Shown in pieces: positions 1 to 6,636 of a stretch of 7,768 nucleotides of DNA. Below the pieces are notes generated by a model. The model worked only from the letters and a program-made list of their open reading frames with translations, was not told where the DNA came from and did not search any database. Numbering within the stretch: position 1 is the stretch's first letter; every line of letters starts with the position of its first letter. A program made the translations under genes and the position numbers. The DNA comes from JBHGBB01 sp041946755 (lineage in GTDB: Bacteria; UBP4; UBA4092; JAOAEQ01), in NCBI GenBank assembly GCA_041946755.1, contig JBHGBB010000183.1, positions 1 to 7,768 of the forward strand. The letters are read 5' to 3'.

Positions 1-917
1 ACATTATATTGATAAATATGAATAACATAGTTATTTTTAGTAAAAATAATACTTCCAGAATTATCCCAAAACGTAGGTAATCTCGATATCGGTTTCGAGA
101 TATCGTCCTGCCAATATGCTCTTCCAGCAAACTGCTTTCGATCCTGCCCGGCTTTAATCGCTTCTTCTTTACTGCCATATTTCACGATATCAATTCCTAT
201 GAAATTGCCTGCCGTATCTATTGACTCATATCGCCTTCCCAAAACCATCGTATTATTATCACTCGCCCAGATGCTATCAGCCTGGGTTATCATCGAGTAT
301 CCAGATAAGATAGGTTTAATCGGCTCCTGAATAATTTCAGTCATTTCTACCTCAGAGAGTTGAGTTGATCGAACTCGCTCAATCATCTCTTTTATTTCCG
401 GCTGCGCGATTTTCTCGATCTTATTAATCATTTTTTGTACAATTTGCGAAACCAATGGTTTCTCTAATTCCATAACTCCCCGTACTGCTGCTCTCACGCC
501 AACATTATTTTTTACAAATACCATATAAATATCTTTATCTTCCGATCCACTTTTTTCGGCAATACTTTGCGGGGAAACATTTACCCAAGAATGATCGCCT
601 AGAACCGGACCACTAAAAGAACCGTATACCCAATTGTGGGTAATTCCACTGGTTTCGAGTATCGCTTCCGTCGGAGAATCATAAACGACTAGATAATAAT
701 AAATCTCTCGTTGTTTCCCATTAATGGTGGTTACCCAAGTTTGGGCAAAATCACTACCGCTTTTTAATGTATACCCCGGGATATCTTCACTTTTTAGAAA
801 CACCTGCGGTGCTATCACATTCTGTTTCAAAGATACGGCATAACCAGAAACTGCTAACAAACCAATACAAATACTTAACATTATTATCATTTTGTAAATA
901 AGGTTCTTTATTTGCAT
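1..917 (-). CDS. Exported protein of unrecognised family, paralogue of the next gene upstream (3' end cut by window edge)
   Basis: I do not recognise this family. The frame is open from the ATG at 917 to the left edge without a stop (305 whole codons, positions 917-3); comparison with the neighbour suggests about 20 residues are missing. Residues about 7-27 are a hydrophobic signal peptide ending near SGYA. The mature part matches the protein at 966-1931 along its whole length: shared blocks include LGDxSW, FVKxNVG, SGYSxxTxxDSIW, TMVLGRR, DDISKPI and FTKxNYxIHIYQ. It carries an insertion of about ten residues near 117-128 relative to that paralogue. Two similar modules can be discerned, residues about 40-170 and 204-305. 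The ATG at 917 is preferred over Met10 because GGAGG lies 10 bases ahead and the signal peptide is then complete. It is probably the fourth gene of the leftward operon, 48 bases behind its paralogue with no terminator visible. It is likely periplasmic or surface-located; function unknown. Confidence 0.85.
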   Translation of the reverse strand, partial: MQIKNLIYKMIIMLSICIGLLAVSGYAVSLKQNVIAPQVFLKSEDIPGYTLKSGSDFAQTWVTTINGKQREIYYYLVVYDSPTEAILETSGITHNWVYGSFSGPVLGDHSWVNVSPQSIAEKSGSEDKDIYMVFVKNNVGVRAAVRGVMELEKPLVSQIVQKMINKIEKIAQPEIKEMIERVRSTQLSEVEMTEIIQEPIKPILSGYSMITQADSIWASDNNTMVLGRRYESIDTAGNFIGIDIVKYGSKEEAIKAGQDRKQFAGRAYWQDDISKPISRLPTFWDNSGSIIFTKNNYVIHIYQYN

Positions 918-927
918 AATCGATATT

Positions 928-932
928 CCTCC
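928..932 (-). promoter_or_regulatory. Shine-Dalgarno site of the partial distal gene
   Basis: The minus strand reads GGAGG here, 10 bases ahead of the ATG at 917. It decides the start in favour of 917 over the internal ATG nine codons later. The site lies within the short imperfect palindrome CCTCGGAGG (928-936), which could partly hide it in a small hairpin. Confidence 0.65.
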
Positions 933-965
933 GAGGAAAATATAATAATTGAAATTCATTTATTA

Positions 966-1931
966 TTATTTTATATTGTTTGCAATTGCTGAAATTAATT
1001 TTGAAAAGATAGAGGTATCAAGATTCTTCTCAATACTATGTTGATAAATATGGATTGCATAATTCCTTTTTGTAAAAACAATACTACCTGATTCTTTCCA
1101 CCATTTAGGAAAACTGGGGATTGGTTTTGAGATATCATCGAGATACAATCCAGTAATTGCTAGTTTCGCCTGTTCTTTTCCAGCCCTAATCGCTTCTTCA
1201 TTACTGCTTAATTTTGCAATGTCTATTCCAATAGTATTTTTTCTAGTATCTTTTAATTCTTCGCGTCTTCCTAATACCATAGTATCAGTGTTAATAGTCC
1301 AAATACTATCACTTTCAGTAACCAGTGAATATCCTGATAATGGAATTTCTTGAACAACCATACTAAATTCCCGATTGGTAATTTGTGATTTTCTTGCTTG
1401 ATTTAACCTATTCTTAATTTCCGGTTGTTCAACTTTATTAATTTTATCGATTAACAAATTGGTAATTTGTACTACTCTTATCTTTTTTTTAAATTCTGGC
1501 ATATCACCTCTTATTTCAATAAACCCGCCTACGTTATCTTTCACAAAATATAGTGCTGTGCCATACGAATTACTATGAAACCATGATTTGTCTCCCAGAA
1601 CACATCCAAAGAATCCTCCATAAGAAAAAATAGCTGCTACACTGCGCATTCTAAGGGCATTTCCTAGAATCGCCTTGCTAGATGAATTGTATATTGATAT
1701 ACCGATAGAAAGGTCAACCGTTTTATTATCAATCGTTGTATTCCAATCCTGGCTGTATTTGTCATTATGCTTTAAAACGAAATCTTGTAACTCATTACTT
1801 TTAAGTAATACTTGCGCAGCGATAGAATCTTTATTAGATAATTCTACTCCGAAACTAAAACTATATAGCAATAACCATAGGCACATAAAACATATTATTG
1901 AAATAAAATAATTACATTTATATGGGTACAT
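966..1931 (-). CDS. Exported protein of unrecognised family with two internal modules (321 aa)
   Basis: I cannot name this family. Residues about 7-28 form a strongly hydrophobic signal peptide or membrane anchor with no clear lipobox, so the protein should be exported. The rest appears to be two copies of one alpha/beta module: residues about 45-166 and 197-321. In each, a strand ending IGxxI is followed by Ser-rich residues and an alanine-containing helix (SSSKAI; SSNEEAI), then a Trp-containing loop, a strand of the type FVKDNVGGFIEI or FTKRNYAIHIY, and a closing amphipathic helix (ITNLLIDKI; FSKLISAIANNI). It is a full-length paralogue of the downstream partial gene. AGAGGAGG at 1944-1937 sits five bases before the ATG, a very strong ribosome site. 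It begins 19 bases after the large repeat protein stops, so it should be in the same operon. Base composition is AT-rich (18 G/C of 60 in 1681-1740). A small periplasmic or surface partner of the upstream proteins is a guess only. Confidence 0.88.
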   Translation of the reverse strand: MYPYKCNYFISIICFMCLWLLLYSFSFGVELSNKDSIAAQVLLKSNELQDFVLKHNDKYSQDWNTTIDNKTVDLSIGISIYNSSSKAILGNALRMRSVAAIFSYGGFFGCVLGDKSWFHSNSYGTALYFVKDNVGGFIEIRGDMPEFKKKIRVVQITNLLIDKINKVEQPEIKNRLNQARKSQITNREFSMVVQEIPLSGYSLVTESDSIWTINTDTMVLGRREELKDTRKNTIGIDIAKLSSNEEAIRAGKEQAKLAITGLYLDDISKPIPSFPKWWKESGSIVFTKRNYAIHIYQHSIEKNLDTSIFSKLISAIANNIK

Positions 1932-1950
1932 AAAAGCCTCCTCTATTTAT

Positions 1951-4896
1951 TTACCAAGTTAGTTTTGCATCTACCTCTGTATAATTATATGGTGTTTGTG
2001 GGTTCCAAGTTCCGGGAGGAATTGTTATAGCAAATAAATCATTTTTGTAACTAACATCCATATCTTCCCTAACTGGAACTCTCGTATTATTTGTATCATC
2101 GTTATATGCCAAACGAACACATGCATCATAAACATAACCGTCGTACCATCCAACTTGATGAAAGCTCCATGCTCCATCATCCCAACTCGGATTGCCAACA
2201 GGATCAATTGGTTTATAACCAAATGGACCCACAATTCTCCTGACAGAGATATTACTGACACCCAAAGCATTATTGAATACTTGAACAGTAGCGGACATAT
2301 CCTGACAATCCGCCCAATTATCATTAAGGAATTTTTTTAGATGAAAAACATGCTCTATCCAGGATGCATGAGTATCATTAGGGGTGTAATTTTTTCCTAT
2401 ATTCCAATAAGCCCCTCGAGTAATAGAATCTACTGCTAACGAACTGGATGTTGCCTCAGCAGCCCAAACGCATGCTTTATCCAAAACCTCGGTCCAAGGG
2501 GTAGCCATTGGCGCTTGCGGAGTAGCTAAGGTAACATAAATTTTATGCGGCCCGGTATATCCTAGAGCCGGAAAATTAACATTATCGATATACCGCCAAT
2601 TGGTACCATCCGTGCTAAACTTCCAATAATAATTTATGGTTGTTATACAAACATAATTCGGTAAGGTCCCGCTAGAGGTTATCCCAGAGATATTGGTCGT
2701 CATCGCTGAAATACTAGCGGTTTTCAGTGCATCAAATGTATTTGACCCGCTATCGTCCGCTTTGATATATACCGTTACCGGTAAAGGCAATGTAGTTGAT
2801 ATCGCGAATTTACCGGTCATGGTTATTGCATTATTTTTCGTATAGCACACCGGATCATTTCTAGCAGGATTAGTTTCGCCGGACCATGCGGTATCAGAAA
2901 TTATAGTGGTATTGCATTGAATGGTATGATCTCCGGTAAAATTTATATCTAATATTTTCATATTGAATATAATAATTTTTTTCGGTGTTGATTTCGCAAC
3001 TTTACCAGCTCTAATATATTCCACATGAATATATCCATCACCTTCTCCTAAGCCTGCGGTAAAAAGTGTTGTATTTATATCAGCGGAAATTAATGGAGTA
3101 AATTCACCTTTACACCCTTCAGTTTGGCTATCCAATGACCAAGAGTATCCAGAAATTGCTGGATTTATTGCTTCTGGAGGTGTTACTGTCGCGGTCAATG
3201 GTAGGGTATTTTTTACAGCCATTGATTGCGGCCAAGAGGTTGGCTGGCTGATTTCAACCTTAAATACCACAATGGTTATCGACCTGGTAGCATCCGGGTC
3301 ATCCGCCATCCCCGGAGTATCTTTAAACGTCCAGGTCAAGGTATATACTCCCGGGGTAGTTAAATAGAAATTCCCCGGTGGATAATAATAGGTATCATTG
3401 GGATACCGAGTAGTACTTGCGCTCGGTTGCCCATTCTCAGCATAGGTTACTACCACCTGACTATCCGAATCACACCCATATCCGGCAGAGATATGATTAT
3501 CGGATAACCAATCATATAAATGATATGGCGGCGGTTGCGTAGTATCCGTCTGCGGATGCACCGGCTCATAAAAGGTGCTATCATCAACCATCGTTCCATT
3601 TTGATAGATATGTCCCGGCTGCATTAATGGTTGAACGATATAGGTGGTTTCCGGTACCCAGAGATGTAAGGTAAATGATTTTAAAGTACTTCCATCATCA
3701 TAATAGTTTGGGGTACCGGTATCATTCCAGTTGGCAGTAACCGTATAAATCCCTGTAGTATTCACAAAATAGTTTTGCCAGGAACCACTGTAATTATCCG
3801 CTACGGTATTGATGGCTACGGTTGGATTACCATAGATATCAAAGGTAGTGATATGCCGTTCATCGGAATCATAGCCATAGGTTAAGGTTATTTCCATATC
3901 CTCGAGATACTCGGTGAGGAGTTGACTTCCGGTAAACTGGCGCCAGAGTTGCGTTGTTACAATCGATTGGCCATTACGGATAATATCTCCAGGAAGCAGA
4001 TTCGGTGGTTGATGATACGTCGTCACCGGAATCCACAGATGTAAGGTAAACGATCGGGTCGTAGTACCATCATCAAAATAACTCGGAGGGCCCCCATCAT
4101 ACCATTGGGCGGTAGCAGGATATACCCCAGCAGTAGACACCATAGCGGCTTGCCAATACCCACCAATATTATCCACTACCGTATCGATCGAGATCGTTTC
4201 ATTCCCAAATACATTATACCATTTAATCTGCCGTTCATCTTCATCATAGCCATCGGTATAATCGATTCCCATCCCGTCCAGATACTTGCTAATCAATTGT
4301 GCGGCGGTAAACTGACACCAGAGGTTCTGCCCTAGAATCGATTGCCCGTTATAGAGAATAGTACAATTGGTAAAATTCGGCTGCCGGAAATAGGTCGTTT
4401 CCGGTACCCAGAGCCGAACCGTAAAATAGGCATATACCGGTTCATCATTACGACTTGATATCGCCGGATTATCATCCCATTTCGCCTGCGCGAGATAGAG
4501 TCCAGGGGTATTCATTGAAAAATTCGTTGCCGGAAAGGTTACCTGCAGCGAATTATCCCACTCCTGCCAATCACCGGTGGTTATGACCGTATAATCAGGA
4601 TACTGATAATAGCCAATAACATGATCCAAATCCCCACCACCAACAGTATATATACCATGATTTGCCACATATGTACTGATACTCGAATATGGTGTTGAAA
4701 ACTGTTCACAGATAATCGTGATGGGTATTTCTTGAGCAAATTCAAAAGATCCCGGTGTTATGGGATCCGGTAATGCGGTATATTCTACCCAACTCGAATC
4801 CGTACCTAACGGTGGTGACGCAAAAGTACCCGAAACACTGAGGATGCTCAGCAGAATTATGAATAGATATAATGGGTACAGGTTATATGATTTCAT
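1951..4896 (-). CDS. Large secreted protein: four Ig-like repeats plus C-terminal transglutaminase-like domain (981 aa)
   Basis: A signal peptide covers residues about 8-26 (cleavage likely after TFA). Four repeats of about 125 residues follow: R1 34-165, R2 168-290, R3 292-416, R4 417-547. R2 and R3 are closest, sharing NGQSI, LWxQFT, GYDxDER, T.G.Y...A.W and SFTLHLW. The T-x-G-x-Y strand ending is typical of Ig-like or PKD-like beta sandwiches, so this part is probably an extracellular stalk. Residues 548-645 look like another Ig-like domain and 646-795 are beta-rich. Residues about 800-930 resemble a transglutaminase/papain-like core: helices, then WADCQDMSATVQVFNNALGV with Cys864 as likely nucleophile, then FHQVGWYDG (His913) and VYDAC (Asp924). 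This domain assignment is inference from motif pattern. The start overlaps the previous stop as TAATG, with AGGAG nine bases upstream. No sortase motif or membrane anchor is seen at the C-terminus, which ends in Trp. It could instead be inactive and purely structural. Confidence 0.9.
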   Translation of the reverse strand: MKSYNLYPLYLFIILLSILSVSGTFASPPLGTDSSWVEYTALPDPITPGSFEFAQEIPITIICEQFSTPYSSISTYVANHGIYTVGGGDLDHVIGYYQYPDYTVITTGDWQEWDNSLQVTFPATNFSMNTPGLYLAQAKWDDNPAISSRNDEPVYAYFTVRLWVPETTYFRQPNFTNCTILYNGQSILGQNLWCQFTAAQLISKYLDGMGIDYTDGYDEDERQIKWYNVFGNETISIDTVVDNIGGYWQAAMVSTAGVYPATAQWYDGGPPSYFDDGTTTRSFTLHLWIPVTTYHQPPNLLPGDIIRNGQSIVTTQLWRQFTGSQLLTEYLEDMEITLTYGYDSDERHITTFDIYGNPTVAINTVADNYSGSWQNYFVNTTGIYTVTANWNDTGTPNYYDDGSTLKSFTLHLWVPETTYIVQPLMQPGHIYQNGTMVDDSTFYEPVHPQTDTTQPPPYHLYDWLSDNHISAGYGCDSDSQVVVTYAENGQPSASTTRYPNDTYYYPPGNFYLTTPGVYTLTWTFKDTPGMADDPDATRSITIVVFKVEISQPTSWPQSMAVKNTLPLTATVTPPEAINPAISGYSWSLDSQTEGCKGEFTPLISADINTTLFTAGLGEGDGYIHVEYIRAGKVAKSTPKKIIIFNMKILDINFTGDHTIQCNTTIISDTAWSGETNPARNDPVCYTKNNAITMTGKFAISTTLPLPVTVYIKADDSGSNTFDALKTASISAMTTNISGITSSGTLPNYVCITTINYYWKFSTDGTNWRYIDNVNFPALGYTGPHKIYVTLATPQAPMATPWTEVLDKACVWAAEATSSSLAVDSITRGAYWNIGKNYTPNDTHASWIEHVFHLKKFLNDNWADCQDMSATVQVFNNALGVSNISVRRIVGPFGYKPIDPVGNPSWDDGAWSFHQVGWYDGYVYDACVRLAYNDDTNNTRVPVREDMDVSYKNDLFAITIPPGTWNPQTPYNYTEVDAKLTW
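3256..4797 (-). repeat. Four tandem protein-coding repeats (about 375-395 bp each)
   Basis: The units are R1 4797-4402, R2 4395-4027, R3 4023-3649 and R4 3648-3256, all within the large secreted protein. They are clear at protein level and partly visible in DNA: the 24-base stretches at 3640-3663 and 4390-4413, both encoding the LWVPETTY junction, differ at one position. All four units carry a G-x-D-x-D or G-D-x-D element (Asp89/91, 218/220, 343/345, 476/478). R1 and R4 have diverged most. Confidence 0.82.
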
Positions 4897-4910
4897 TATG
4901 GGGTACTCCT
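4894..4910 (-). promoter_or_regulatory. Stop-start overlap TAATG and ribosome site coupling the first two operon genes
   Basis: The stop codon of the SPOR/TPR gene (4898-4896) shares one base with the ATG of the repeat-protein gene (4896-4894). AGGAG at 4910-4906, inside the end of the upstream gene, lies nine bases before the ATG. This arrangement typically gives translational coupling and suggests the two products are made together. Confidence 0.8.
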
Positions 4911-6347
4911 GACCTGCGCTAGTCTCATCCCGCTAAACGGCATCGGGGCGTTGACCAACACAGCAACTGGGATAGTAGTCGATATCCCCCATAAATTCCG
5001 AATACATTTCACCGCTTCGGTATCGGTATACTTGGTTAACATTTCATTAATCGCCATATTGAATCGGGTGGTATCTCCCGATTGGACATAACAGCGCGCT
5101 TGACCGAACAATGCTCCCACCCGCATTAAATGCGTTATCCGGTCCGGAGGTTCGGTTTCCGGATACGTATTCAGAATAAACTCAAATTTCGTTAAGGCTT
5201 CGGGATATTGGCCTAATTCCAGTTCACCCCGGCCGATTAAATAATGGGATAACGCCATATCTACGGTTACTTCGGGATAGGTTTCTATTACTGCTTGCGC
5301 GCCGGTAATCATCGAGTAATAATCATGTGTCCAGAAAGAGGTCTCCGCATGCATGGCCATCGCCCGGGACTGGATACGACGCTCTACTTTCGGATAGATG
5401 GTCTGGACTTTAACCAGCTCTGCACGGACCGAATCCCAGGAATACATCCGATTACTGGCTAATTCGAAAATCACCCCGGCATATTCTAAATGCGCTGCCG
5501 GGGCTATGGTACTATCGCTATAGCTGTCGATAATCTTCTGATACGATTTGGCGGTCTTAAATAACCGGTCGGTTCGATATTCGGATAACGCATGCTGGCA
5601 ATCGGCAAGCTGTTTGGTCGCGGCAGCGACTTCGGCTCCTGCCGGGGATGTCCGCAGATATTCACTTAATACATCTACCGCAGCCGTGAGCAAGTTGAGT
5701 TTACTCGCGGGATCCAGTTGTTTCGCCTGTTTTAACCGCCAGTATTGGGTTACATAGGTTTTCCCGAGATTATAGCGGGAATATTCCGCATAAACTGAAC
5801 CGGGGTCCCAGGCAATCGCTTGCGCAAAATAGGGGATTGCCGGCGCTAATCCATAAGGGTCGCTGGCTGAGGCATTTAAGATGATTGATAATCCCCGATT
5901 ATATGCCGTCTCGGCACTACTCCGGGTTTGGGTAGAAGCTTCGGTTACCGCAAGCCGATATTCCGAATCCTGTAATGGTAAGTTCATCGATTTCGCTTGG
6001 TCGACGGAAATATCTTTGGTAATAATATAGGCATCGGGATACCCCATCGATTTGGCAAGTGCTAAGGTGGTAGAACAGTCACTTTTGGTTGGCCAGGGAC
6101 CGGCGATAACCCGCCATTTACCGGTGCCGGTCGATTCGAGAACGATATTCGATATCCCATGACTGAGTACCTGTTTCTGGATTTGAAGTGCTTCATTCGC
6201 AGTGGTGCGGGATGCAATTTGCACCCGGTAAATCGCAACGGCATTATCCCCATTAATCAGATATGATGCGGGATACCCAAGAACTACTAAGGAAATTGAA
6301 AAAAGAAGAAAGATTACAACAGGGCAATACCTGTGAGGATGGGACAT
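4896..6347 (-). CDS. Exported SPOR-domain protein with TPR-like helical repeats (483 aa)
   Basis: Residues about 8-27 form a signal peptide. Residues about 36-112 look like a SPOR domain: an opening strand YRVQIASR, a helix (ANEALQIQKQVLSHG), a strand NIVLES, then the hallmark WRVIAGPWPTKSDCSTTLALAKSMGY and a final strand AYIIT. SPOR domains are known to bind peptidoglycan lacking stem peptides. From about 143 to 450 the protein is mainly helical with TPR-like pairs, for example AETAYNRGLSIIL, IPYFAQAIAWDPG, VIETYPEV, and LIGRGELELGQYPEALTKFEFILNTYPE, which is a classic TPR sequence of the type seen in BamD/YbgF-like envelope proteins. The role is inferred to be periplasmic scaffolding or cell-wall docking. 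GGAGGG (6361-6356) lies eight bases before the ATG. It is first in the operon, directly behind the promoter at 6385-6414, and its stop overlaps the next start. There is no lipobox. Composition (31 G/C of 60 in 5641-5700) is richer than in the distal genes. Confidence 0.9.
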   Translation of the reverse strand: MSHPHRYCPVVIFLLFSISLVVLGYPASYLINGDNAVAIYRVQIASRTTANEALQIQKQVLSHGISNIVLESTGTGKWRVIAGPWPTKSDCSTTLALAKSMGYPDAYIITKDISVDQAKSMNLPLQDSEYRLAVTEASTQTRSSAETAYNRGLSIILNASASDPYGLAPAIPYFAQAIAWDPGSVYAEYSRYNLGKTYVTQYWRLKQAKQLDPASKLNLLTAAVDVLSEYLRTSPAGAEVAAATKQLADCQHALSEYRTDRLFKTAKSYQKIIDSYSDSTIAPAAHLEYAGVIFELASNRMYSWDSVRAELVKVQTIYPKVERRIQSRAMAMHAETSFWTHDYYSMITGAQAVIETYPEVTVDMALSHYLIGRGELELGQYPEALTKFEFILNTYPETEPPDRITHLMRVGALFGQARCYVQSGDTTRFNMAINEMLTKYTDTEAVKCIRNLWGISTTIPVAVLVNAPMPFSGMRLAQVRSTP

Positions 6348-6384
6348 AATAGATACCCTCCATTATTTTCTGTTGACTCTTGCG

Positions 6385-6414
6385 AGTATAGACCTTTTTA
6401 AGACACCTTGTCAA
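6385..6414 (-). promoter_or_regulatory. Sigma70-type promoter of the leftward operon
   Basis: On the minus strand the -35 box is TTGACA (6414-6409, exact consensus) and the -10 box is TATACT (6390-6385, five of six), with an 18-base spacer. Transcription would begin near 6378, about 30 bases ahead of the ATG at 6347, leaving a short leader with GGAGGG. A small dyad, ACTC-N4-GAGT (6387-6376), overlaps the -10 box and start point and could be an operator half-site pair or chance. Confidence 0.75.
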
Positions 6415-6523
6415 GCACAATCGCACGAATTAACGAAAAAAAATGATTTTTATTCTTATGGTTAGGAGTATTGAACAGTTAATATATTTCAAAAATGAAT
6501 TTTGAATAATACAAATTAATTAT

Positions 6524-6554
6524 TTTACACAAGTTTATCTCTTCGTGTTAAAAT
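6524..6554 (+). promoter_or_regulatory. Candidate promoter of the glycerate kinase gene
   Basis: TTTACA (6524-6529, five of six to the -35 consensus) is followed after 19 bases by TAAAAT (6549-6554, five of six to the -10 consensus), preceded by TGT, which forms an extended -10 element. The spacer is longer than ideal. Transcription would begin near 6561 and give a leader of about 76 bases containing the inverted repeat at 6586-6612. Other AT-rich stretches nearby could serve instead. Confidence 0.4.
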
Positions 6555-6585
6555 TTTTGTTTATAACTAAGGTTGCGGATTATCG

Positions 6586-6612
6586 TTCTATATCGCAGTA
6601 ATCGATATAGAA
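6586..6612 (+). promoter_or_regulatory. Perfect 10-bp inverted repeat in the glycerate kinase leader (possible operator or hairpin)
   Basis: TTCTATATCG (6586-6595) and CGATATAGAA (6603-6612) are exact inverted copies around a 7-base centre (CAGTAAT). They end 24 bases before the ATG at 6637. Without a following T-run this is not an intrinsic terminator. The symmetry suits a repressor operator just downstream of the candidate promoter, or an RNA hairpin affecting translation. The sequence alone does not separate these possibilities. Confidence 0.5.
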
Positions 6613-6636
6613 TTGCCGGAATCAATTATTTAGAAT

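Larger units (their letters stand above)
6348..6636. other. Divergent intergenic region
   Basis: These 289 AT-rich bases separate the leftward operon from the rightward glycerate kinase gene. They hold the leftward promoter (6385-6414), a weaker candidate rightward promoter (6524-6554), a small AT-rich inverted repeat (TTCAAAA-N5-TTTTGAA, 6488-6506) and a perfect 10-bp inverted repeat in the kinase leader (6586-6612). I see no coding sequence, tRNA or recognisable riboswitch. The stretch 6415-6523 shows nothing else I can assign. Confidence 0.7.

Noticed and set aside
81..110. Repeated GATATC palindromes as an operator or recombination site
   Set aside because: They fall inside the conserved DDISKPI coding block of the distal paralogue and are explained by codon choice for Asp-Ile and neighbouring residues.
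1675..1911. Plus-strand open frame opposite the N-terminal part of the 321-residue paralogue
   Set aside because: The minus-strand frame is supported by a strong ribosome site and a paralogue; the plus-strand frame has no ribosome site or recognisable content.
2025..2340. Open frames 2025-2324 (minus) and 2155-2340 (plus) inside the large secreted protein
   Set aside because: Both lie within the transglutaminase-like coding region in other frames and show no independent coding signal.
3256..4797. CRISPR or mobile-element origin of the repeated DNA
   Set aside because: Period is about 375 bases, in frame, and similarity is stronger in protein than in DNA, which is protein-domain duplication.
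6488..6506. TTCAAAA-N5-TTTTGAA inverted repeat as a terminator
   Set aside because: The stem is only seven AT-rich pairs, no T-run follows on either strand, and no gene ends nearby.
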